Shown piece after piece: positions 1-9,952 of a stretch of DNA of 64,000 bases. Location of the stretch: contig JAWQUS010000008.1 of assembly GCA_036365455.1 (NCBI GenBank), forward strand, positions 20,071,501-20,135,500. The letters run 5' to 3'. Source of the stretch: Macrosoma leucophasiata (taxonomy: Eukaryota; Arthropoda; Insecta; Lepidoptera; Hedylidae). Within the stretch, counting starts at the first letter, position 1. Each line of letters starts with the position of its first letter. The notes beneath the pieces were generated by a model that had not been told where the DNA came from, searched no databases, and was given only the letters and a program-made list of their open reading frames with translations. The position numbers and the translations under genes were made by a program.

Positions 1-981
1 TCGAAGTGTAGCGAACGCATTACATGCTGTACATTGCCAGCGGAGACAGTAATAGCGTTAATTGAGCGAGTGCTTAACGAGAAATGTATTCGCTAGCAGT
101 AACTTTAAATAATGCAGTTTAAGTTTGAATATTCATATTCCTTTGTATATTTATATGTTTTTTACAAGTATTATAACAATAAATGTTATTTGTGACTTAC
201 CGATCAAAAGATATACCTCCTCGCTTTATACTTGAGGTCTGACATTTCATATTACATGTTAAAATTGGCACACATGGTATTTTACCAAGAGATGCGTCGT
301 TCGAAGCAGTCTACACGACACTACGAGCGGCGAACGAATGGTTCTGCCGAACTGTGTGTGTACACGCATAGTTGTCGTGCGCTTGCCACGCCCACATTAC
401 CATTCCATCTTTATTTATCTATTCCGTGTTTACAACCTTATTACTTAGGCCTACGTTACTCACGGAGTTTGAAACGTGGGTCTGGCGCTGTAAATGGATC
501 ACTAAATAACGATTTTTCGCATGTTTTTCGTGATAGTGTAGATTTGTGATAGTGTTTGTTACGTTTTCTATCTTCCTATTGATTTAATTGACTTTTTATT
601 TACTAATTAAACCTTAAAATCGCGAAAAAATATCAGCTATTCCATATAAAATGAAAATGTTAAATTGTATGAAATTTATTTTTTGCAAAGTGCGTTCCTC
701 AATGAAAGACTGGAAGTTGTTCAGATTGACCGTCTGAAATAATGGTTTTCGGGTTTTGCGCGTATAACACTGCACCCTATATAACAAAAGCTGGAGCCAC
801 CCCAATTACCTATAAACACCGGGAATCGCCACTGATTATGTACTTATCTACTAGATTTCTACTGTTTATTTATGCTAACCAAAAGGTGGGACGCTGACGT
901 GGCTCTGCAACAAAGTTAGTTTTCAGATTTAGATGGATCCTTCCAGCGCTTTTACACATCCTAATACCGCTTCAATTCGTT
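1..981. other. AT-rich stretch, nothing recognised
   Basis: No repeat family, RNA gene or credible exon is recognised here. The longest open frame (105 codons at 232-549) has low-complexity composition, no recognisable domain and no repeat partner in the window, so it is treated as chance. Confidence 0.5.
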
Positions 982-989
982 GCAGGATC

Positions 990-1303
990 TAGGGTTGCCA
1001 GATCCAGGCTAATCATTTCCATATTCCAAAGTGAACATTTCGGGGTCCACGAACGGAATCAGAGTTTTGGTTTCCGGACGAGACTACATTCAGTAGGAAT
1101 TGCCTAGAACTATTGGTTGATGAAAAATAAATACTTTTTTGGATAAACAATTTTCACAATTTTCATAATCTGTTAAATACAAAAAAAATTAACTCCACTT
1201 TTTAAGTAACTATTTATTTTTCATGAGGAAACAGCTAAGTAAAATTACTGGATACGGGACAATACGCAAAATTCCGGGAGATCTCGGCCGTGTGGCAACC
1301 CTA
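990..1303. mobile_element. MITE-1, hAT-like non-autonomous element (314 bp)
   Basis: The ends are inverted repeats starting TAGGGTTGCCA, followed by GATCC on the left and, read inward, CACGG on the right. They are bounded by a perfect 8-bp direct repeat GCAGGATC at 982-989 and 1304-1311. An 8-bp duplication with short TIRs is typical of hAT (P and a few others also make 8 bp). The interior has no transposase, so mobility would need an enzyme supplied elsewhere. The 69-codon frame crossing the right end is not meaningful. Confidence 0.85.
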
Positions 1304-1518
1304 GCAGGATCCCTATGTATTTTTCTGAAGTCTAGCATTCTGTTGCGGCGATATCGTCGCGCCTTTTTTAGTGCAACTGGAAACATCTTTAGTTGCGCGC
1401 AGAACCGAATGCCCGTCGGGAAGAAGGGTTAGTAAGGTTAGTATTGTTTCAATAGATTGTTTAGTCAATTTTCGTGTAAACACGAAAGCTACACATCCAA
1501 GTGATGCAGGATAGGATT

Positions 1519-1673
1519 TACTATTGATAGAACTCCAGTGACGGAGCTTGCGGGCGTAGGCACCACCGCATTACCTAATATACTTGCCGCTAAATGGTAG
1601 TGTTCAGTACTATCGTGTTCCGGTCAGGTGGTAATGTACGGCCTTATAATTTCCGGCACAGAGGCATAACACC
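1519..1673 (+). repeat. SINE-A, 3'-truncated copy
   Basis: This is the 5' half of SINE-A. The consensus 5' end reads ACTGGTGGTAGAGCTCC, then a short inverted repeat (GAGCTCC/GGAGCTC), then GGGCGTAGGCACCACCGC and a segment ending GAGGCATAACACC. This copy stops at that last segment and has no A-rich tail. The family as a whole has a fixed 5' start and an A-rich 3' end after TTCCATTACAT, which suggests a SINE-like retroposon. No clear tRNA or 5S head is visible, so the promoter class is open. Confidence 0.85.
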
Positions 1674-1966
1674 CACATTGGGATGTTATCTATTAGGTAC
1701 ATTTTTGTTTATTTTTACGAAAAAATAATTTACACCTACGTATATAGACGTATAACTTATTCTAAAAATCGGCCAATTGCGTGTTGGACTTACTTTCATC
1801 GCGTTTCACTCAATTAAAAAATTTCCTATGTTAGCTTAAATTTAAATAGGTACCATAAACCTCTTATAATCTCTATACATTGCGTAAGTAACCTCTTTAC
1901 GTTTTCTGTAATATTTTTTCTAAATGTAGACCCAGTAAATTCTGACATGGGTAGGTACTATTTTAT

Positions 1967-2027
1967 AGTATTTGTATACTCTTTGCTATGGTACTCAAAG
2001 AGCTCAAAGAGTGAGTATACAAATACT
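1967..2027. repeat. Imperfect hairpin
   Basis: AGTATTTGTATACTCTTTG on the left is answered by CAAAGAG..AGTATACAAATACT on the right, about 20 bases apart. It lies in no recognised element and may be a foldback remnant. Confidence 0.6.
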
Positions 2028-2149
2028 TGACAGATGGTACTATTGGGAAAGCCCGGGGCTGATGCTATCATAGATCACTATACTAGTCACATACTAGTCT
2101 ACGGTTGCTATGTTGCTATCCCCTCGCCAATTCGGAATCCTGAATGTGG

Positions 2150-2385
2150 ATTATAATAAAATAAATAAAATAAAATACGCTTACACTCACAGCCCCACAG
2201 TAGGTATAAGTAGGTATAAGCCTGTGTCGTGGGTGCCGTTGTACACATACAACACATACACAAACACCCAGACCCGAAACAAATATCTGTAGGCCATACA
2301 AATATTTGTCTCGGTGCGGTGATCGAACCCGCGACCCTTCGAATCAAACGGTCATCTCACACCGCTGGACTAACCGGGTCGTCAA
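2150..2385 (-). repeat. SINE-D, tRNA-derived SINE
   Basis: Read on the minus strand, the right end is tRNA-like: an A-box-like TAGTCCAGCGGTG, then a B box GGGTTCGATCACC. The body contains GGGTCTGGGTGTTTGTG and the 3' end is a TTTTA-rich tail at about 2150-2170. A second copy is at 45822-46212. Pol III transcription from the internal boxes is inferred from the family type. Short open frames on both strands here are by-products of the repeat. Confidence 0.75.
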
Positions 2386-2572
2386 TATATCGTAATAAGT
2401 AAAACTGGAATGAAACGAAAACTGCACAGACGTTAGTAAGATAACCAGTAGAAGTAATTTAATTTTAAAAATTAAACTATCGGAACTGAGAAAATATTTA
2501 CGAGATCGTCAACGTCAGATAATCTTTTGGATCAACACAATAAATGTTCTTCAAGCTTTGCTTCGGATTTGT

Positions 2573-2622
2573 CATAGAGGAACACGGGCCACCGGCCGCG
2601 GCGGACTTGAGCCGCGGCCGTA
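2573..2622 (+). repeat. MITE-2 terminal fragment with GC palindrome
   Basis: It begins CATAGAGGAACACGGGCCAC, one base off the MITE-2 terminus, and then runs into a palindrome with arms CGGCCGCGGC and GCCGCGGCCG around 8 bases. The rest of MITE-2 is missing. It may be a collapsed element in which both GC-rich sub-termini were joined. Confidence 0.6.
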
Positions 2623-2639
2623 ACTAACTACAATAAAAT

Positions 2640-2771
2640 ACTACTACACTAACCCGTATCTCCACCAATCCGCATTTGAGCAGCGTGGTGGAGTAAGGTC
2701 CAGGCCTCCTCCCAAAAAGGGGAGATACTCGTGCCCAGCAGTGGGACGTATGATGGGTTGCCATTAATATT
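2640..2771 (+). repeat. SINE-C 3' fragment
   Basis: It matches the last about 130 bp of SINE-C, including GCAGCGTGGTGGAGTAAG, the pyrimidine-rich CCTCCTCCC segment and the end GCCCAGCAGTGGGACGTAT followed by GGGTTGCCATTA. The 5S-like head is absent, consistent with 5' truncation. Confidence 0.85.
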
Positions 2772-3099
2772 ATTTACAATATGTCACCCAAAATACTTAA
2801 AAACTAGTAATTTGAACCTAGAATTTATACGCAAAGGTGAATCCCGACATACGCGAATTCGACTTACACTGTGATCGCTTGGTCCCACCTGTCGCGTAGG
2901 TCCGGGGTATTACTGTATTATACTACCTACTTACACTTCAATGCCATGCCAGGGCTTTTGCCGTTAAGAATGTCTGAATCGAGCATCTTCTGAAGAACGT
3001 CTAATACTGGCCAACCGCCTACTTCCAAGTCTTCAGCATTGATTCTGGTATCGCGATGCACTGTTATTTTTGAGTTGTTTGAGAGCCGAACTAATCAAC

Positions 3100-3142
3100 A
3101 TGTCGTCGGAGAAGTGTGGGACTTCAAAAGCATGCCGTGTTT
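3100..3142 (+). CDS. Candidate first coding exon, possibly a ZAD zinc-finger protein
   Basis: An ATG in good insect context (ATCAACATG) opens 14 codons, MSSEKCGTSKACRV, plus one base. The frame meets a consensus-like splice donor GTGAGT at 3143. The last base, T, would be completed by the next exon. If that exon began GC or GT, the protein would read CRVC, which is how many insect ZAD-domain zinc-finger proteins start. No downstream exon was identified, and a chance ATG plus donor is quite possible. The sequence is not part of any repeat seen here. Confidence 0.22.
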
Positions 3143-3863
3143 GTGAGTAATCTTATTCAATGGTATAGTTAAAAAACACTAGATTATCTTCATAATTTCG
3201 AAAACCCATAGTGTGTGCAAATTATACTGACCTACTGCCACGTGCGTGCGGTGGCCAAAGTAGGTTATTTATATATATATCTAATTAAGGCATCAGGACC
3301 TCCCATCAAAAACCGAATACAACAATAAATAAACTGTAAAAATTAGAAAACTACAATTTGGAAGAATGGGGAATGTATGACACACACAAGTACTAGAATC
3401 AATTTCGAACTTTGGTCATCCGGGGCCCAGGGCGGCATTTGGCATTTGGAGGCCCAGTAGCCTGACGCACGAGCAAAATAAAAGGTCATGGGGTAAAATT
3501 ATTGGGCCCCCGCCACGCACATATTGGCTATCTCCGTATGATTGATACGGTAGATAAATTCTAAAATACACATCAAGGTGAACTGACGAGCAAAAAAAGA
3601 CTTCCCTCCGTAAGCTTTACAAATCTTTCATGATTCCCAGCGATCAGTCGATCTTTGGAGGTCCCCAGAACCGTGGCGGACCGACCCTGCCCCCCTCTCC
3701 CTTAATACGCCACTGACTGAAGTACCTCAAAAACAAGAATGATATTGCAAGCTGTTTTTGTTACGCTGCTACCTACCTAAACTACAAGTTAAATAGTAGT
3801 TGTACACAGATAACCACCTGTGGAGTTGAAGGTACCTATCTAGGCAGAGAATACGTAAAAATA
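3143..3863. other. Unassigned stretch
   Basis: There is no recognised repeat or gene. A short imperfect hairpin (CCTACTGCCAC against GTGG..AAGTAGG) lies at 3232-3266. The segment 3420-3720 is GC-richer and contains the duplicated words GGGCCC and GGCATTTGG, but it cannot be assigned. Confidence 0.4.
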
Positions 3864-3873
3864 CTAGGTACGT

Positions 3874-4153
3874 CCACTACTATTACGCTGGAGGTCCTGG
3901 GTTCGATTCCCGGGTCGGGGACTATCAGAGATAACGGTTTAAAATCCTTTATCTCTGCTTCTATTGGGATTTTTCCATTTTCTGGAAGTTTCCCAGTACC
4001 CCGGAGTTTGGTAATGTGCCCGGAGATGGCAACAGGTTCGCCACCTGTTACATGGGCCAAAACGTAACCGGCGAGTCGTGGGTGTTTGCATGTATGATTG
4101 AATGCATGCATTTACCTCTGCCTACCCCTTCGGGGATTACAGGCGTGAAGTTT
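3874..4153 (+). repeat. SINE-B, tRNA-derived, with perfect 10-bp target duplication
   Basis: It begins inside the tRNA-like head and keeps the B box GGGTTCGATTCCCGGG, the body ATGTGCCCGGAGATGGCAAC, and the 3' end ACCTCTGCCTACCCC followed by GGATTACAGGCGTGAAG. Perfect direct repeats CTAGGTACGT flank it at 3864-3873 and 4154-4163. The 5' end has lost the A box, so this is a 5'-truncated retroposed copy. The 91-codon minus-strand frame is a repeat by-product. Confidence 0.9.
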
Positions 4154-4236
4154 CTAGGTACGTAGGTATCTAAGTAGGTATCTTCACAGTGAATGAGAAA
4201 AATATATGATTGCTTTAAAATAATTATACCTACCTA

Positions 4237-4350
4237 ATGGCAACCCATGATACGTCCCACTGATGGGCACGAGTCTCTCACCTTTTTGGAGGGAGGCCTG
4301 GAGCTTACTCCACCACGCTGCTCAAATGCGGGTCGGTTGAGATGAGATGA
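4237..4350 (-). repeat. SINE-C 3' fragment (minus)
   Basis: It is the reverse complement of the SINE-C 3' end: it starts AATGGCAACCCATGATACGT and passes CTTACTCCACCACGCTGCTC. It is truncated before the 5S-like head and ends in a GATGA microsatellite-like run. Confidence 0.85.
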
Positions 4351-4402
4351 GATGATTGCTTCATCTTTGATCAAATTCATCGTAACATAGGTAATAACTA
4401 AG

Positions 4403-4692
4403 ATGCCTTAGTAGTCTAATGGTAGCAGGCAACAACTGTTACGCAGCGGTCACTTCGATTCCCATTTCGGGGGCTATCAGAGATATTGGTGTAAAATCCT
4501 CTATCTCTGGTTCTATAGGGATTTTTGGGAAGTTTGGTAATGTGCCCGGAGATGTCAACAGGGTCGCCACTTGTGACATGGGCCAAAACGTAACCGACGA
4601 ATCGTTGGTGTTTGCATGTACATGTCCTTGAATACATGCATATACCTCTGCCTACCTCTTAGGACATTACAGGCGTGAAGTTACGTTTTAAT
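4403..4692 (+). repeat. SINE-B, near full length
   Basis: It retains the tRNA-like head (A-box region TAGTCTAATGGTAGCAGG, degenerate B box CTTCGATTCCC) and the complete body and tail. A short deletion removes the middle AAGTTTCCCAGTACC part seen in the copy at 3874. It lies about 250 bp downstream of that copy in the same orientation. No target duplication was found by eye. Confidence 0.85.
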
Positions 4693-4839
4693 TGAACCAT
4701 AATAGAAATTACGGAATGTCATCGGAATCGGTTAACGTGAAAAAGAGATAAGGTCATTAGGTGAACGTCGCGTAATCGGGAACTGGCAAAGGAGTCATTC
4801 AACAAAGCAATGTCCAGTCGGGGAGCCCATAAAAAGGTA

Positions 4840-5050
4840 ACGGAGACGACAGCGCAGGATGTTTTGCGAGGGAGGGGGGCTGTTGCCATCGGTCGCCGCC
4901 GTGCGTCTCGGCGCGCGCGTCGCTGTCACCTGCGCCGCTACGCCTGCGCCGACGCTCGCCCCGTTATCATCATCCAGCCTCTACATGCAATACTATCCTT
5001 GCGACGCTCTCGCTCATCGCGTCCCAGTTGTGCTAGTCACGTAGGTAGTG
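4840..5050 (+). promoter_or_regulatory. GC- and CpG-rich block, possible promoter or untranslated exon
   Basis: The block is conspicuously GC-rich with many CpGs (GCGCGCGCGTCGC, CGCCTGCGCCGACGC) in an AT-rich window. A donor-like CCAAGTAAGTAATC lies downstream at 5092-5105. Overlapping open frames of 96 and 61 codons exist, but both look like arginine- or alanine-rich translation of GC-rich DNA. It could equally be a diverged minisatellite or repeat. Confidence 0.25.
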
Positions 5051-5451
5051 AAGTGAAAAATTACTTAAGTGCATCTAGCCGAACCACATATTCCAAGTAA
5101 GTAATCCTACCTCCCTATTACATTTTGAACTGACGTTCGTCCCGCGCACGAGTCTTTGACAGTGACAGTCACCGGTTTGTTTATGTTCCGAGTTCAATGT
5201 TTTTGTTGCAAAGCGAATCTGATATGTGGGTATCCGATGTGCCGATGACTAACTGCGGTTAAGTGGTTGTTTATTTGTTTAATACATATTGACCATTTTA
5301 TTTTATTTATAATATGTAAAGAGTTCACTATTCCTTCGAGTACTAGGTACGTTGTCCAGCCAGCATGGCGAAAAAAATGAAGGTGCATCGATAAATATGA
5401 ACTCAACTGTATGCAAGTAAGGGTGAAATTAGCTTGTGCGATAACATAGCC

Positions 5452-5512
5452 TTGAGCGAAAGGGACGCGGACGCCGACGCGCCGCCGCCGCGCCGCCTTC
5501 CAGGTAGGTTAG
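5452..5512 (+). promoter_or_regulatory. GC-rich run ending in a splice-donor match; candidate 5' exon
   Basis: A run of CGCCGACGCGCCGCCGCCGC character ends TTCCAG|GTAGGTTAG, a good donor. Together with the block at 4840-5050 it resembles a GC-rich non-coding first exon of an insect gene on the plus strand. No TATA box, initiator or partner exon was identified. Confidence 0.25.
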
Positions 5513-5746
5513 CCTGCGCCTGAGTTGATCGTCGCGCGAAAGATTATAGCACAGACTGGACAATTTATTGAAAGACATGTGTCATTATAGTTTTGTAATG
5601 ATATTTGTATAAATTTGTTCCTGGTTCTTCTTTATTTATGTTACCAAAAGTGGCAATTTATTTTCTCGTACATAGGTAGTAATAGGTACCTATCATATTT
5701 TCTAGAGGGCATCTTTAGGTGAGGCGTTGTCCAGCTGTGGACCTCT

Positions 5747-5941
5747 TTATCTATAATATAAAAATAAGTCGAGTTTTCCTTCCTGACGCTATAACTCCAG
5801 AACGCACAAACCGATTTCCACGGTTTTCCATTCGTTGGAAAGGTCTCGGGCTCCGTGAGGTTTATAGCAAAGAAAGTTCAGGAAAAAATATTTATAAAAC
5901 GACATCCACGCGGGCGAAGCCGCGGGCAACAGCTAGTGTAA
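5747..5941 (-). repeat. LT-1 LINE-tail repeat (minus)
   Basis: LT-1 tails read, on their sense strand, from AGCTAGT/AGCTG near a GCCCGCG-type GC core, through a segment translating like FHxNRFSR, to a TATAATAT-rich end. Here the order is reversed: TCTATAATATAAAAATAAG first and GCCGCGGGCAACAGCTAG last. A close copy is at 63180-63373. This sort of tail is very common in Lepidoptera, but I do not assign the LINE clade. Confidence 0.75.
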
Positions 5942-7567
5942 CATAAAAATGGTGATAACCTTTTTGGGAATTCGGGTAATACACACAGATAAAGTTGGTG
6001 CCTTTTTATTTCCAACTTCATCTGTAACCTGTGCAAGATTATTTTCTTGCATATACCTACATACCTATGCCAAATATTTTGTCCAAAAATATTGTTTGAA
6101 ATATTATGAAAATACAATTTAAAATACTAAATAGGTAATTATAATATATTATAGGTACTTTTGCTAATTTCTAATTATTACTAGTATCGGGATATTCGTA
6201 ATAAGTGAAATTTGAATACACATGTTTTAAACCTTATGGTGTTTAAAAATGAATATGTATTTGTACCGCATTTTCAGTAATCATAGGTACTACCTACCTA
6301 CATACCAACTGCATTACTTGTAACGCTTTAGTAATAAAACTATTTTTACGGATTTATAACTAATCCAAACTAAAATACCAAGTACTAATAGTCATGGTCA
6401 TAGTCATAGTCCTAACTAGATTTGCTAACTAAGTAGATACATGAAGGTCTTAAAAATGATGATGATGTTGAAAATCGCCATGTGTCTTCTGTATTAAAAT
6501 TTTGAGGTATTTAATTTCAATAGATCTATGTTCTCTACTCGCTGGAGTCTAGCGAGTATCCGAACTTTATCAAACCGGATAATAATAAAGTGGTTAGACT
6601 TATCCGCTATGTAGTCTGTGGCTGCAGACTTCCCTGTAAGAACACATCGTAATAGTGTTATGTTTGTGTGTGTGTGTGTGTGTATGTATTTTTAATAACA
6701 GTAGGTAACCTTTACAATAACTACAAATCTGTGCTACAGACAGTGGCAGAGCCCACACCAACAGCTCCGTTTCCATGCCTCGACACATATACCTTTATTA
6801 TGACAAAAAAATATTTATTGGTATAGATACCCATTTGATCTGATTATGTTCGTCCTTTTAGTAGGTAGCACCTACTCCTAATAATATAATAATAATAAGT
6901 AATATAAGTTTATTTGCATATAACAAATTACAATAAAATTAAGAACACAGTAGTACATTTATGAGGAATCCTTATTAGTAATATGATTTCATAATGTAAT
7001 AATATTTACGGGTAGGCGCCCATATTATATTTCAGTAATTTATCTTAACGCACCTTTATCAAGATAATTATTAAGTACTACAAGAAAAATGCACATAAGT
7101 ATGTAATTATTATAGTTACACTTAAAAATATGTACCTAACACATAAAAAATACATTGTCATAATGGTAAAGAACGTACCTACCTACTACTTAGGTAAATT
7201 CTATAAATTTGCATATGCAATTTGCATGCATCTCTTACATAGTCATGCATGTATGTCGCTATTACTTGCTTTTGTCGCCTCTGCCGCAAAGATCGTATGT
7301 AGTGATAGGCACAAAAGTTGTCCTGTTCAACATATTTGCTCTGTGTTCCCGGCGCAAACGGGAAAGACGAGATGCTTTGATTTGATTTTCAATTTATTTC
7401 AGCTTTAATGGCTATGCGAATGAACTTTTAAATAAATGATAAGATCAATGATTTTCAATTGATGATCCCATTTGAATTTGTCACCTTATAAAGTAATTTT
7501 ATATTCTTATTTTTTCATCGTACTTAAGTTCCTATATTTAATCAGACTATTCTTTTTATTTCTTACT
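5942..7567. other. AT-rich stretch with GT microsatellite and a LINE-tail-like segment
   Basis: No gene is seen. It contains a (GT)n microsatellite at about 6661-6684 and a weak LINE-tail-like segment at 6893-6975 (TTTATTTGCATATAACAAAT and following). The 92-codon frame at 7130-7408 has no recognisable domain and is considered chance. Confidence 0.45.
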
Positions 7568-7803
7568 AGCTGACCCGGCAGAATGAAATAATGTGTCAAA
7601 GGTTTGATTACGGACTTTTTGTACGGGAAAATGAAATTGTGTTTTTTACTATTCCCCTTCAATTTCTTCATATTTTCTTACCTTTTCAACCTTCCCTGGA
7701 TTTCCAAAAATCATTCAACACCAAAATTAGCCAAATCGGTCCAGCCATTCTCGAGTTTTAGCGAGACTAACGAACAGCAATTGATTTTTATATATATAGA
7801 TAG
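7568..7803 (+). repeat. LT-1 variant, first of two adjacent copies
   Basis: It starts AGCTGACCCGGCAGAATG and ends in TTTTTATATATATAGATAG. It contains CGGTCCAGCCATTCTCGAG, the segment shared with the copy at 7822 and with the inverted copy at 59094-59355. Both plus-strand copies keep similar short frames (e.g. 7604-7807), so there may be a residual coding 3' end of a LINE, but no domain is recognisable. Confidence 0.75.
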
Positions 7804-7821
7804 ATAAAAGATAGATAGACT

Positions 7822-8062
7822 AGCTGACCCGGCAAACATCGTATTGCCTCACAATTAAATAATGTGTCAAAGGTTCGATAGACTATAGGTATAAAACATT
7901 GAAATTTGTGTTTTTTACTATTTCCCTTCCATTTCTTCATATTTTCTTACCTTTTAAACCTTCCCTGGACTTCCAAAAATCATTCAACGCAGATCGGTCC
8001 AGCCGTGCTCGAGTTTTAGCGAGACTAACGAACAGCAATTTATATATATATATATATATTTT
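7822..8062 (+). repeat. LT-1 variant, second adjacent copy
   Basis: It starts AGCTGACCCGGCAAACATCG and follows the previous copy after an 18-bp spacer. It ends in a (TA)n run at 8041-8060. The two copies match throughout, with a small deletion before GATCGGTCCAGCC here. Confidence 0.75.
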
Positions 8063-8429
8063 AAAGCTCGGAAACCATCCAATTGGATTAATGCCATGGG
8101 TGCCTACTCCCACAGACTACAGACCTCATACATATTAACATTATGTACAACAATAACGTCCCGACGACTTTAATGATATTTATAAAAAAAACTACGAATC
8201 ACCACCATTCCTACTGTGATTTTTTATGACCTAAAGAATAGAAAGAAGACAGAATTGATGAACTTACACGAGTTCCTTTTTGGCTACGCAACCCTAAAAA
8301 CAACTAAATCAGCTACGGCGAAAGAGATGAATGTGCTAAATGAATCCTGTTCATGTGCACCTAATGGTCAATTTATTTAATAATATTTTTAATGTCTCCA
8401 ATAAATGTGATTCATGTATTAAAGATTAA

Positions 8430-8575
8430 TCCCCTTATTCATAAACGTGCATTAGATACGTTTTAGTTAAATAATGCTTTGTCTTCGTCAGTTGCATTGT
8501 CAAATGTGCAGGATAGAAAAAGACAAAGGAGAGCTTAGCAATACTTTAGCTAAAATACGTTTATTAATAAGGGGG
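8430..8575. mobile_element. MITE-3, Harbinger-like (146 bp)
   Basis: The inverted ends are CCCCTTATTCATAAACGT and ACGTTTATTAATAAGGGGG. The 3-bp direct repeat TAA lies at 8427-8429 and 8576-8578. The 3-bp TWA duplication points to PIF/Harbinger. A second copy lies at 10662-10811 in inverted internal orientation. No coding capacity. Confidence 0.85.
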
Positions 8576-8664
8576 TAAGTATCTACTTAGGTACGTATCT
8601 TTAGAGCTTTTCACTGTCAAAATAAATTTTATTCACACTGGTATAGAAAGGCTAGACAGGTACG

Positions 8665-8908
8665 TTTTTTATGTAATGAAAAACAATCAAATTGGCAAAC
8701 AAGCATGCTGTTCACATTGATGTTACGTGATAACTGCAGTCTATAGACACAAAGTCAAAATGCAGATACGTTACCACTTCTGAGGCCTAAGGTGTTATGC
8801 CTCTGTGCCGGAAATTACAGGGCCGTACATTAATTACCACTTGATCGGAACACGATAGTCCTGAACCATACCATACCATACCTACCATGCCGCCCGCGAG
8901 CTGCGTGA
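8665..8908 (-). repeat. SINE-A (minus), rearranged 5' end
   Basis: It reads from the T-rich tail (TTTTTTATGTAATG) through GGCAAACAAGCATGCTG, CCTCTGTGCCGGAAATTACA and CACGATAG. It has a 13-base insertion near the tail, and a CATAC repeat replaces part of the 5' segment (8864-8886). The end GCCCGCGAGCTGCG lacks the last 5' bases. Confidence 0.85.
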
Positions 8909-9328
8909 CATATTATATTGATGATTATAATTCGCAGTCTCTCAGTCAATTTAATGTTCTGAGTTCGTTACTTAAAGGTAGGTATTTTGATTCTTGCCAT
9001 CTTTCGGACTGTACTATGTTGTTTTTCTACGGGTGGTCTGATCTCTGACTTGAGCCTTCATTTTTGAATAGTTGACACGGCTTGCCTGCAGAGGGCGTAA
9101 GTTTGGCTTGCCCAGTTGATTCCAAGCACCGACAACAGATGGCGCTTTGTAATTCATCTGTGGCTACTTAAGACAAAATAATTGTAAAAAATCGGCAAAA
9201 TGTTCCTTAATTAAGTTTTGAAAATTGTGACAAATTACGTAGAAACCAAACGGTTCCAACCTAAGTCCAAGCCAACGGCATTATAACTTCTGTCACAGTA
9301 CAATAGTTGTACCACCTGTGCCTGCGCT

Positions 9329-9356
9329 CTTCCAGAAATTATAGGGCCGTACATTC
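9329..9356 (-). repeat. Small SINE-A fragment
   Basis: The word AGAAATTATAGGGCCGTACA matches the middle of SINE-A (minus). It directly precedes the LT-3 tail. Confidence 0.45.
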
Positions 9357-9359
9357 AGT

Positions 9360-9665
9360 TTATTCAGTTTATTCATTTATTTCATATAATTAGGCTCCTG
9401 GAGAGCACTTTTACATCGTCATTTTTTTAAACTAACCTAGAGTGAATAACCACTAATAATAATAAAAAACACATAATAAATTAAATAGACACTGAACAAT
9501 TTTGTATACTATGGAAAGAATTTCAAAAGAAACTGAGAAATAATGAATTTGGTCGTCATAATAAAGGTTATTCACTTGGCAGAATTCCAAGGGCAGTCAA
9601 TACTGAGAAGAACTCCGCTACTGAAGAAACTCAGTACAGCTCTTTTGAATTTAAACTTAAATCTA
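9360..9665 (-). repeat. LT-3 LINE 3' end (minus)
   Basis: It begins with TTTATTCATTTATTTCATAT, then GAGAGCACTTTTACATCGTC. Further on it has GGTTATTCACTTGGCAGAAT, TCCAAGGGCAG and AACTCAGTACAGCTCTTTTG. A shorter relative is at 38805-38960. This is consistent with a 5'-truncated LINE whose reversed A-rich end is at the left. Confidence 0.65.
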
Positions 9666-9847
9666 ATACAGTCTGTAAATCCAAAGTACAGGTTTTCGAA
9701 ATAGCCTGGGAGCGATCGATTCAATCCCATGGTGTAGTGTCATTAAGATAATAATTGACACATTGACACTTAACCAAAACTAGATAGGGCTGGCGGCATA
9801 TGTAATACGTGTAATAGGTAGATACCTTTATTATAGCTTTTATCTAG

Positions 9848-9952
9848 TCTGAACACGATAGGTAGAGCTAAAAACTACAAATTGGCGGCATTATACCTAT
9901 GTGGTGATTTTCACGCCCTACAACTCTGACAATGGATTTCTACCAAGAGCTA
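9848..9952 (-). repeat. Old SINE-A subfamily, diverged fragment
   Basis: AACACGATAG, TTGGCGGCATTATACC and the end CTCTGACAATGGATTTCTAC match the older SINE-A form, also seen at 13629, 18090, 29724 and 62111. The young form ends instead with GAGCTCCGTCACTGGAGCTC. Confidence 0.55.

Noticed and set aside
232..549. 105-codon frame as a gene
   Set aside because: No domain or splice context seen; chance frames of this size are expected in 64 kb.
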